Positions 1 to 5,234 of a stretch of DNA of 8,423 nt are shown piece after piece. The position numbers and the translations under genes are program-made. The notes under the pieces were generated by a model. It was not told the DNA's origin, made no database searches, and worked only from the letters and a program-made list of their open reading frames with translations. Each line of letters begins with the position of its first letter. Positions within the stretch are counted from its first letter, which is position 1. The stretch is from contig JACZVS010000016.1 of the NCBI GenBank assembly GCA_022572525.1, positions 1 to 8,423 on the forward strand, given 5' to 3'. Origin of the DNA: Nanobdellota archaeon. GTDB taxonomy: Archaea > Nanobdellota > Nanobdellia > Pacearchaeales > UBA12030.

Positions 1-1
1 A

Positions 2-883
2 ATGATAATTCTTCTCATCATAGCCTTCTTTGTTCTTTTATTCCTAATTTCTGCATTCACAAATGCTATAACAAACAAAATTCTTATTGTGCCAATAAAA
101 GGCACAATCTCAACATCAGATTCTGGCTTCCTTATCTTCGGGCAAGAAGCGAATGTTCCTTTTATTCTCTCATGCTTAGAAAAGGCTGAAAAAGATTCGA
201 GTGTAAAGGCAGTAATGCTCGAAATCAATTCTCCTGGAGGCACTGTAATTGGAAGTTCAAATGTTGCTGATAAAGTTAAAGAAGTGAAAAAACACAAGCC
301 TGTTGTTGCTTTCATCAACGAAGTTGGAGCTTCAGGAGCTTACTGGATAGCCTCAACTGCTGACAAAATAATTGCAGAACCATTCAGCTTAACAGGTAGT
401 ATCGGAGTAACAGCCAGCTATCTGCAATATGCAGGCCTTCTCAGTGACTTCAACATTACATATCAAAGACTTGTCACAGGCGAGTTTAAAGATATAGCAA
501 CTCCTTACAAAGAGCTCACACAAAGAGAAAGGAAAGTCTTGCTCGACAAGTTAAACATAATCCATCAAGAATTCTTGAATGTTGTTGCTGAAAATAGGGG
601 GCTAACAGAAGTGCAAAAGACAAGGGTTGGAAATGGTCTGTTCTACCTGGGCAAAGAAGCTCTTGATCTAGGATTGGTAGATGAACTAGGCAACAAAAAG
701 AAAGCAGAACAAACAGCAAAAAGCATGGCAGATTCCGGAGAGTTGAAAATTATAAAATGTGAAAAAAGAGAATCATTCATTCCGTTCTTTAAAAGCTCTG
801 CAACTTTCGCCTATTTCCTAGGAAAGGGCATTGGAAGTGAACTTGCTGGAAATCCATCTGCTGCACTTCCCACAATAAGATAA
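2..883 (+). CDS. sppA: SppA-type S49 family serine peptidase (signal peptide peptidase), 5' context cut by window edge
   Basis: Membrane-anchored serine peptidase of the S49/ClpP-crotonase fold, a family that degrades leftover signal peptides and other membrane-associated peptides. Residues 2-20 form a strongly hydrophobic segment that would serve as an N-terminal membrane anchor. The core follows with NSPGG at 76-80 (oxyanion-hole region), GASGAYW at 109-115 with the nucleophile Ser111, TGSIGV at 131-136, and Lys163 in EFKDIATP as the general base. The Ser-to-Lys distance of 52 residues equals that of the Bacillus subtilis (Ser147/Lys199) and Thermococcus (Ser162/Lys214) enzymes, which strongly supports an active dyad. 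At 293 residues it is a short single-domain SppA, unlike the double-length Escherichia coli form. The ATG is at base 2, so an upstream extension cannot be excluded, although the anchor right after this Met makes it a plausible true start. The stop is TAA at 881-883. Confidence 0.93.
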   Translation: MIILLIIAFFVLLFLISAFTNAITNKILIVPIKGTISTSDSGFLIFGQEANVPFILSCLEKAEKDSSVKAVMLEINSPGGTVIGSSNVADKVKEVKKHKPVVAFINEVGASGAYWIASTADKIIAEPFSLTGSIGVTASYLQYAGLLSDFNITYQRLVTGEFKDIATPYKELTQRERKVLLDKLNIIHQEFLNVVAENRGLTEVQKTRVGNGLFYLGKEALDLGLVDELGNKKKAEQTAKSMADSGELKIIKCEKRESFIPFFKSSATFAYFLGKGIGSELAGNPSAALPTIR

Positions 884-891
884 TCCTAAGA

Positions 892-900
892 TTTTTATAA
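892..900 (+). promoter_or_regulatory. TATA-like box for tRNA-Thr
   Basis: TTTTTATAA is centred about 27 bases before the first base of the tRNA. This is the normal distance between an archaeal TATA box and the transcription start, so transcription would begin at or next to the mature tRNA 5' end. It lies 8 bases after the sppA stop. A T5 run at 908-912 follows and could help end sppA transcripts, but there is no hairpin. Confidence 0.55.
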
Positions 901-922
901 GAGACTCTTTTTCTTACAATAA

Positions 923-995
923 GCCACGGTAGTTCAGTTGGTAGAATGCATGCTTGGTAAGCATGAGGTCGCGGGTTCAATCCCCGCCCGTGGCT
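923..995 (+). tRNA. tRNA-Thr (anticodon GGT)
   Basis: A complete cloverleaf folds by hand. The acceptor stem GCCACGG (923-929) pairs with CCGTGGC (988-994). The D stem is GTTC (932-935) with GAAT (944-947), including one G-T pair. The anticodon stem CATGC (949-953) pairs with GCATG (961-965) around the loop TTGGTAA, giving anticodon GGT at 956-958, which reads ACC/ACU threonine codons. The variable loop is 966-970. The T stem GCGGG (971-975) pairs with CCCGC (983-987) around the loop TTCAATC. The discriminator base is T995. CCA is not encoded, so it must be added after transcription. No intron is present. Confidence 0.97.
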
Positions 996-1010
996 TTGTG
1001 TTTGAGAAGA

Positions 1011-1018
1011 TTTAAAAA
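1011..1018 (+). promoter_or_regulatory. TATA-like box for the 162-residue orphan gene
   Basis: TTTAAAAA is centred about 26 bases before the ATG at 1040, and no Shine-Dalgarno sequence precedes that ATG. This spacing predicts transcription starting at or within a base or two of the start codon, giving a leaderless mRNA. It lies 15 bases after the tRNA end, so the gene is probably transcribed separately from the tRNA. Confidence 0.5.
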
Positions 1019-1039
1019 AGAGTTCGACATATAAACAGA

Positions 1040-1528
1040 ATGGCGACAGACAAGCTTGCGCAATTTAAAAAAGATTACGCAAAACTCAGGAAAAAGTACA
1101 AGCTACCAGAGTTTAGAAAGCTGAATGAAGAATTTGAAATCGAAAGGGTTGCTGAAAAAAATACAGATTTCTTACTAAGAGGCATTAGAGGATCAATAGA
1201 AAGAAAAGCTGAGAGCTTCTTGAAGATGCTGGAAGAATTCATTAATCCTACATTTGCCTCGCTAGCTTCACTTACGCTGATAAAGTCGTTTACAGATAAA
1301 GAAAAAAAACATATCAAAGATGGTTATCAGAATCTTGTTGGTTTAATGCTTAAAGCTGCTATTCTTGAAACAGATTACAATGAAAAGAAAGAGGCAGAAT
1401 TTATCAAGGAAGCTTTGAAAATGTGGGAATCTACAAAGAAAGGGATAAATGAATTAATGACTGCATCAGAAAAAATCTGGAGAAGGAAGATAGAAGAAGA
1501 GAAAGTAAGTTACAAGTACTTTGGATAA
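1040..1528 (+). CDS. Uncharacterised helical, lysine-rich 162-residue protein
   Basis: I do not recognise this family with certainty. The sequence is rich in charged residues (27 Lys plus many Glu and Arg) and reads as a series of amphipathic helices with no Cys, no transmembrane segment and no signal peptide. It is therefore expected to be a soluble cytoplasmic all-helical protein. Visible landmarks are an N-terminal basic helix (residues 5-20), a LPEFRKLNEEFEIE segment around 22-35, a less charged patch NPTFASLASLTLI around 69-81, and a DYNEKKEAEFIKEAL helix around 112-126 followed by a Trp. The C-terminus is again strongly charged. It could be a DPANN-restricted conserved protein, but that is an impression. 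The ATG sits about 26 bases after a TATA-like box with no Shine-Dalgarno, which fits leaderless translation. The next gene begins 37 bases after its stop. Confidence 0.82.
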   Translation: MATDKLAQFKKDYAKLRKKYKLPEFRKLNEEFEIERVAEKNTDFLLRGIRGSIERKAESFLKMLEEFINPTFASLASLTLIKSFTDKEKKHIKDGYQNLVGLMLKAAILETDYNEKKEAEFIKEALKMWESTKKGINELMTASEKIWRRKIEEEKVSYKYFG

Positions 1529-1529
1529 A

Positions 1530-1537
1530 TTTAAATA
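1530..1537 (+). promoter_or_regulatory. TATA-like box for the 59-residue small protein
   Basis: TTTAAATA is centred about 32 bases before the ATG at 1566 and starts 2 bases after the stop of the preceding gene. It predicts a transcription start around 1559 with a leader of only a few bases. Confidence 0.45.
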
Positions 1538-1565
1538 GATTTCACCACCAGAAGAGGCAGGAAGA

Positions 1566-1745
1566 ATGAAAAAGAAAAAAGAGGTCAAAGTTAAAGTTAA
1601 GGAGATAGACATTAAACCAAGGCCAATAGTTAAGCAAACGCAAGAAATAGAATTCAAGCATTCCTATGTTCTAGACGGAACAGAGGACGAATCTTCTGAA
1701 ATAATTGAAGAAGAAGACAGTGAACGTGTTTCTTATATAAATTAA
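1566..1745 (+). CDS. Small 59-residue charge-polarised protein, unknown function
   Basis: This is an open frame from ATG at 1566 to TAA at 1743-1745, encoding 59 residues. The first 12 residues are extremely basic (MKKKKEVKVKVK). The middle is mixed and contains KPRP at 18-21. The last third is acidic (TEDESSEIIEEEDSE, about residues 39-53). It has no Cys, no transmembrane segment and no recognisable domain, and the polarity suggests a disordered or accessory nucleic-acid- or ribosome-associated protein. A TATA-like box lies about 32 bases upstream. The frame fills the gap between the 162-residue gene and the convergent TPR gene, leaving 13 bases to the latter's stop. Coding status rests on the upstream promoter element, correct placement and non-random composition. 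A chance frame remains possible. Confidence 0.6.
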   Translation: MKKKKEVKVKVKEIDIKPRPIVKQTQEIEFKHSYVLDGTEDESSEIIEEEDSERVSYIN

Positions 1746-1758
1746 GTTAGATTAAGCT

Positions 1759-2121
1759 TTAAGCCTGGCCTACTTCGGATTTTTTTGATTGTAATGCCAA
1801 AAACTTAGGAATTACACGCATATAACCATTAATTGCATCTGTATAAGCTCGATCAATTTGATAAGCACTCAAGAAGTTATTTGCTGCTCCATGAAAATCA
1901 CCCACTGCCTCGTATGATTTTGCTAAACTGAAACGGAATTTTGGAGTGTCTGGTTCTAACATAATTGCTCTTTCAAGCATTGGTATGGCCTCGTCATCTC
2001 TTCCTAGATCATGTAAAACTACACCTTGAGCATAAAGTGCTTGTGCATCATCACAATTCCACATAACTCCTACTTTCAGCTCTTCCACTCTTTCAACTGG
2101 TCTAGGTCTATTCTCATCCAT
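1759..2121 (-). CDS. Small tetratricopeptide-repeat (TPR) protein, 120 residues
   Basis: Soluble protein made mostly of two TPR units, helix-turn-helix repeats that mediate protein-protein contacts. TPR1 spans about residues 25-58, with the canonical pattern of AQGVVLHDLGRDDEA followed by AIMLEPD. TPR2 spans about 59-92, with LAKSYEAVGDFHGAANNFLSA. A further helix lies at 93-109. There is no signal peptide, membrane segment or extra catalytic domain, so it is a stand-alone adaptor with an unknown partner. The start ATG (complement of 2119-2121) has GGGAG about 6 bases upstream and a TATA-like box about 31 bases upstream. If that TATA box is used, the transcript would start close to or inside the GGGAG. 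It lies 34 bases after the TrmB-family gene on the same strand and converges with the 59-residue gene. Confidence 0.85.
   Translation of the reverse strand: MDENRPRPVERVEELKVGVMWNCDDAQALYAQGVVLHDLGRDDEAIPMLERAIMLEPDTPKFRFSLAKSYEAVGDFHGAANNFLSAYQIDRAYTDAINGYMRVIPKFLALQSKKSEVGQA
1780..1786 (+). terminator. Possible oligo-T terminator for the plus-strand small gene(s)
   Basis: A run of seven T on the plus strand lies about 35 bases after the stop at 1745, inside the 3' end of the convergent TPR gene. Archaeal termination, both intrinsic and FttA-dependent, uses U-rich RNA ends. The preceding bases form no convincing stem, so the call rests only on the T tract and its position. Confidence 0.28.
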
Positions 2122-2146
2122 TTTAACTCCCTATAGAAGTCTTGGC

Positions 2147-2158
2147 TTTTTAAATTTA
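2147..2158 (-). promoter_or_regulatory. TATA-like box for the TPR gene
   Basis: On the minus strand this reads TAAATTTAAAAA and is centred about 31 bases before the TPR start codon. It overlaps the TAA stop codon of the upstream TrmB-family gene (2156-2158), which shows how compact the locus is. It would allow TPR expression independent of the regulator. Confidence 0.42.
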
Positions 2159-2920
2159 TTTTTTAAGCAATCCAGCCAATGTAGAGGCAAAGAAATCACT
2201 TTGAAGCCACAATGCAGTATCATCTCCCATGTCTTCTGGAGAGGTGATTAAAAGGATGTTATTATCTACTACGCAGAATCTTGCGCCTGCTTGTAGATTC
2301 TTAATTTTAACATTTGCTCTCTCTAACTTTTCCTTAAGTCCTTCTGGAAGGCTTTCTGCGTTAGAATTTGCAATTCCAACAGTTACTTTAACTCCCCTCT
2401 TGACTTTATTTGCTAATATTGGTAGCAATACGGACAACTTTCTATCCAAACCCTTTGGGGTTGATACAATAATTACTCTTTCAGTTGCATTCTTAGAAGC
2501 ATTAGCAAGATGAGCAAGCAAATTAGCTCTTCCTCTGATTGCTGTGCCTACTTTTTCTGTTAAGTTAAGATCAGAATCATAAAGACTTTGAAGCTGCTTA
2601 TACTCTTCGCTGCCAGCAACCTTGTTCAAGATTTCTGTCTTCTCTTTAGCATTAGATTCAATTCTTTTCTTCAACTTCTCTATAACAAGAGAAGGTTCAA
2701 CAGCCATGTATTTAATTGGCCTGCCTAGCTTTTCAACACAAAACCCCTTTGTTTCCAGGCTTTTAAGAACATCATAAATTCTGCTTCTTGGAACTTTGCT
2801 TAACTCATGAATATTTGCAATATTGGCATTTCCTTTTGTAAGCAAAGCTAACCATACTTTAGTTTCATAAATATTAAGATCAAAATTTCCTCTAACCTTT
2901 TCTACTAATTCTTTGTTCAT
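2156..2920 (-). CDS. TrmB-family winged-helix transcriptional regulator
   Basis: DNA-binding regulator of the archaeal TrmB family, which controls sugar and central-metabolism genes in several archaea. Residues 1-75 form the winged helix: helix-turn-helix around NIANIHELSKVPRSRIYDVL (33-52), then LETKGF (55-60) and a wing ending near the KYMAVEP segment (70-76). Residues 77-104 are a charged helical linker typical of the dimerising coiled coil. The C-terminal part (about 125-254) resembles the effector/PLD-like domain of these regulators: VIIVSTPKGL near 149-158, then RFCVVDNNILLITSPE at 214-229 and LWLQSDFFASTL at 238-249. At 254 residues it is shorter than sugar-binding TrmB (about 340), so the effector may differ. 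It is divergent from trpS. A TATA-like box lies about 45 bases upstream of the ATG, and only a weak AAGGG precedes the start. Confidence 0.9.
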   Translation of the reverse strand: MNKELVEKVRGNFDLNIYETKVWLALLTKGNANIANIHELSKVPRSRIYDVLKSLETKGFCVEKLGRPIKYMAVEPSLVIEKLKKRIESNAKEKTEILNKVAGSEEYKQLQSLYDSDLNLTEKVGTAIRGRANLLAHLANASKNATERVIIVSTPKGLDRKLSVLLPILANKVKRGVKVTVGIANSNAESLPEGLKEKLERANVKIKNLQAGARFCVVDNNILLITSPEDMGDDTALWLQSDFFASTLAGLLKK

Positions 2921-2960
2921 TTTCCCTTAACCTGACTATGGATAACAACAGGAGCATTCC

Positions 2961-2968
2961 TTTATAAA
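2961..2968 (-). promoter_or_regulatory. TATA box for the TrmB-family gene
   Basis: TTTATAAA, a self-complementary near-consensus archaeal TATA core, lies in the divergent intergenic region and is centred about 45 bases before the minus-strand start codon. It predicts a leader of about 18 bases. Because it is symmetrical, the direction is assigned from position only. Confidence 0.55.
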
Positions 2969-2980
2969 TCTTTCTATTTG

Positions 2981-3032
2981 TTACTACTCATAGATTAATA
3001 AGAAGTTGGTAAGAGCTAGTAGGGTCAGTAGG
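2981..3032. promoter_or_regulatory. Candidate operator region between the divergent TrmB-family gene and trpS
   Basis: Between the two facing-away promoters lie short related repeats. TTACTACT is at 2981-2988. Its approximate inverse is AGTAGG, which occurs twice as a direct repeat at 3018-3023 and 3027-3032, one helical turn apart (9 bases). CTACT (2984-2988) and AGTAG (3018-3022) are exact inverses. This is where an autoregulator would be expected to bind, but the repeats are short and could be chance. I do not see the published TrmB operator forms here. Confidence 0.25.
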
Positions 3033-3039
3033 CAAAAGC

Positions 3040-3046
3040 TTTAAAA
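3040..3046 (+). promoter_or_regulatory. TATA-like box for trpS
   Basis: TTTAAAA is centred about 50 bases before the trpS ATG. Transcription would start near 3069, giving a leader of about 24 bases that includes the Shine-Dalgarno site at 3084-3088. Confidence 0.45.
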
Positions 3047-3083
3047 CAACTCATCGAGATAGTAAAATAAGAAATAGGAAGAA

Positions 3084-3088
3084 GGAGG
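3084..3088 (+). promoter_or_regulatory. Strong Shine-Dalgarno site of trpS
   Basis: GGAGG, four bases before the ATG at 3093, fully matches the core of the archaeal 16S anti-Shine-Dalgarno. It is the only strong ribosome binding site I see in the window and it fixes the trpS start. Confidence 0.75.
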
Positions 3089-3092
3089 AAAA

Positions 3093-4172
3093 ATGAAAAT
3101 CATAGACCCTTATGGCAGTGAATTGCCAGAAGATTATCATAAATTGATAAACGATTTTGGTCTTGAACCATTCACTACAAAGCTACCGAGGCCAAACAAG
3201 TTAATGAGAAGGGGGGTTGTATTTGCCTCGAGAGGATTAGAACCAGTAATCAAGGCAATTAAGCAGAAAAAGAAATTTTATGTTCTTAGTGGTATCATGC
3301 CGACCTCTGAAAAAATACATTTTGGCAACAGAAGTGTTGTGGAAAACATTAAGTACTTCCAAGACAGGGGTGGCAAGGCATTTGTACTTGTAGCTGACTT
3401 AGAGGCTGCTGCTGCAAGAGGAATTGATCTCAAAACGGCAAAGAAAAATGCCTTAGAATTTCATATTCCAGCTTACATTGCTCTTGGATTAAATCCAAGA
3501 AAAACAACTTTCTACTTCCAATCAGAAAACACAAAGGTAACAAATCTCGCATATGAATTTTCGAAAAAAGTAACTCATAATGAGTTTAGAGCAATATACG
3601 GCAGCACAGATCCTGGAAAAATAATGTCTGCGCTTACCCAAGTAGCTGACATTTTGTATCCACAACTTGAAGAACCAATGCCGGGAGTTATTCCTGTTGG
3701 AATTGATCAAGATCCTCATATCAGGCTTGCGAGAGATCTTGTGAAAAGAACAAGACAAAAATATGGATTCTTCTCTCCAGCAGGTTTTTACCATAAGTAC
3801 ACTCCTTCTCTTGACGGAAGCTTAAAGATGTCAAAAAGCAGGCCTGAATCTCTCTTGGAATTGCCGGAAGATGCAAGAGAGGCTTGCAGGAAAATTAGAA
3901 AAGCTTTAAGTGGTGGAAGAAAAACATTGGCAGAACACAGAAAACTTGGCGCTATTGTCGAAAATGACATGGCATTCGAGCTCCTAAAGCAGCATCTCAT
4001 AGAAGATGACAAAAAGCTGAACAAGATCTACAGAGATTACAAGACGGGAAAAATGTTGACAAAAGAAGTCAAAGACATCGCATGCAAGGAAATAACAAAA
4101 TTCATGAGCAAACTTGAAAAAGGCATGCAAAGAGCAAGGAAACTAATTCCGAAGCTAAAATTTGTCAGGTAA
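3093..4172 (+). CDS. trpS: Tryptophanyl-tRNA synthetase, archaeal type (class Ic)
   Basis: Charges tRNA-Trp with tryptophan using ATP, in the cytoplasm. The Rossmann catalytic domain starts near residue 60 with the LSGIMPTSEKIHFGN region. HFGN (76-79) stands for the class I HIGH motif. The second signature is LKMSKSRPESLL at 244-255, with KMSKS at 245-249. The segment IPVGIDQDPHIRLARDL (200-216) is the mark that separates archaeal/eukaryotic TrpRS from the sister enzyme TyrRS, which has a shorter DQR-type motif there. The remaining C-terminal part (about 265-359) is helical and basic, as expected for anticodon binding. At 359 residues it is in the range for archaeal TrpRS. The last HIGH position is Asn, as in bacterial TrpRS (TIGN), so activity is not in doubt. 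The start is fixed by GGAGG four bases upstream. It is divergent from the TrmB-family gene and followed after 81 bases by the presenilin-like protease on the same strand. Confidence 0.95.
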   Translation: MKIIDPYGSELPEDYHKLINDFGLEPFTTKLPRPNKLMRRGVVFASRGLEPVIKAIKQKKKFYVLSGIMPTSEKIHFGNRSVVENIKYFQDRGGKAFVLVADLEAAAARGIDLKTAKKNALEFHIPAYIALGLNPRKTTFYFQSENTKVTNLAYEFSKKVTHNEFRAIYGSTDPGKIMSALTQVADILYPQLEEPMPGVIPVGIDQDPHIRLARDLVKRTRQKYGFFSPAGFYHKYTPSLDGSLKMSKSRPESLLELPEDAREACRKIRKALSGGRKTLAEHRKLGAIVENDMAFELLKQHLIEDDKKLNKIYRDYKTGKMLTKEVKDIACKEITKFMSKLEKGMQRARKLIPKLKFVR

Positions 4173-4216
4173 ATTAAAGTAAAGGTTTAAAATAGGTAAA
4201 CTTCTTCCCGAATAAG

Positions 4217-4225
4217 TTTAATAAA
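4217..4225 (+). promoter_or_regulatory. TATA-like box for the presenilin-like protease gene
   Basis: TTTAATAAA is centred about 33 bases before the ATG at 4254, predicting a very short leader. A second AT-rich element, TTTAAAATA at 4186-4194, would instead give a leader of about 38 bases. Which one is used cannot be decided from sequence, and read-through from trpS is also possible. Confidence 0.4.
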
Positions 4226-4253
4226 GAAAGAGGAATAAGAAGTAGGAAGTAAC

Positions 4254-5222
4254 ATGAAACATAACTGGAAAATAACGCTCATTATCCTCGGACTTTTCTT
4301 GCTTACACAGCTTATTGGTTTAGCTGTTATCAAGACATACACGGTAGGGTGGCAAACAACACAAACAGTAATAGATGAAACAACTGGAATAGAGAAACAG
4401 ATAATTCAGAATATCACTAAAGAAATCCCTTATGGATTTGCCCCTCCTGAAATCGAGCCTCAAATCTCTCTTATCACAATCATAATTGCAATAATTGTTG
4501 CAACGCTCATTATATTGCTGCTTGGCAGAATTAGAGCTAATTTAATCATTAAGTTATGGTTTTCCTTTGTTGTGCTTATTACCGTTGCTATTACCCTTGC
4601 AACTTTTATTCCAGAAATTTTAGCGATTGGCGCTGCCACAATTCTTACTTTCTTCAAAATCTTTAGGAGAAATCTTGTAGTGCACAACCTAACAGAGATC
4701 ATGATCTATCCTGGTTTAGCAGCGATATTTGTTCCTATTCTTAATATCGGAGTCACTATCTTGTTGCTCATATTCCTTTCCTTCTATGACTTTTATGCTG
4801 TGGTTAAGAGCAAGCATATGATAGAGCTTGCAAAGTATCAAATGAAAGAACTTAAGATCTTTACAGGCTTCTTCATACCATACTTACGAAAAGGTGATTG
4901 GAAGAAGATCAGAGAGGCAAGAAGGTTAGAGAAAGAGAAAAAAAAGAAGGGAAAGAGGAAAAAACTGTTGGAAAAGATACAAGTTAATGTAGCAATACTC
5001 GGAGGAGGAGATGTTGCATTCCCACTTATTTTTGCGGGAGTTGTTTTAAAGACATTTAACAACTATTGGTTTGGCGCAATAATTGCTGTCTTTTCAACAC
5101 TTGCCTTGCTTTACTTGCTTGCATCAGCAAAGAAAGGTAAATTTTATCCAGCAATGCCTTTCATTACTGTTGGTACTTTGATTGGATATGGTATTGTATG
5201 GCTTATTAATTCTTATATGTAG
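4254..5222 (+). CDS. Presenilin/signal-peptide-peptidase-like GxGD aspartyl intramembrane protease (family A22)
   Basis: Multi-pass membrane protease that cuts substrates within the lipid bilayer. Hydrophobic segments fit nine transmembrane helices: about 7-28, 69-90, 97-118, 120-136, 148-163, 164-181, 248-266, 271-291 and 299-317. The family signatures are all present. YD at 178-179 in FYDFYAV gives catalytic Asp179 in helix 6. GGGD at 250-253 gives catalytic Asp253 in helix 7. PAMPF at 299-303 stands for the PAL motif before helix 9. Between helices 6 and 7 lies a cytoplasmic loop of about 60 residues with a very basic stretch (about 217-241). This is the same position as the loop that is cleaved on maturation of eukaryotic presenilin. 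Archaeal homologues (PSH, for example from Methanoculleus) are proven proteases of similar size. A helix-1 to helix-2 extracytoplasmic loop of about 40 residues is also visible. It converges with aCPSF1, leaving only 12 bases between the two stops. Confidence 0.92.
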   Translation: MKHNWKITLIILGLFLLTQLIGLAVIKTYTVGWQTTQTVIDETTGIEKQIIQNITKEIPYGFAPPEIEPQISLITIIIAIIVATLIILLLGRIRANLIIKLWFSFVVLITVAITLATFIPEILAIGAATILTFFKIFRRNLVVHNLTEIMIYPGLAAIFVPILNIGVTILLLIFLSFYDFYAVVKSKHMIELAKYQMKELKIFTGFFIPYLRKGDWKKIREARRLEKEKKKKGKRKKLLEKIQVNVAILGGGDVAFPLIFAGVVLKTFNNYWFGAIIAVFSTLALLYLLASAKKGKFYPAMPFITVGTLIGYGIVWLINSYM

Positions 5223-5234
5223 AAATCTCTTTAC

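Noticed and set aside
1746..1790. Bidirectional hairpin terminator between the convergent 59-residue and TPR genes
   Set aside because: The best stem (TAAGC against GGCCTA) has a mismatch and few pairs. Only the T7 tract at 1780-1786 is kept, with low confidence.
2981..2994. Known TrmB operator of the TACT-N3-AGTA type
   Set aside because: The left half matches TACT but the right half does not match AGTA, so the site is listed only as an unproven repeat region.
3318..3329. HFGN instead of the HIGH motif in trpS, suggesting an inactive or unusual synthetase
   Set aside because: Bacterial TrpRS also has Asn at the last position (TIGN), and KMSKS and the DQDP segment are intact, so this is normal family variation.
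3093..4172. Tyrosyl-tRNA synthetase as an alternative call
   Set aside because: The VGIDQDPHIRLARD segment is the TrpRS type, and the protein is longer than archaeal TyrRS.
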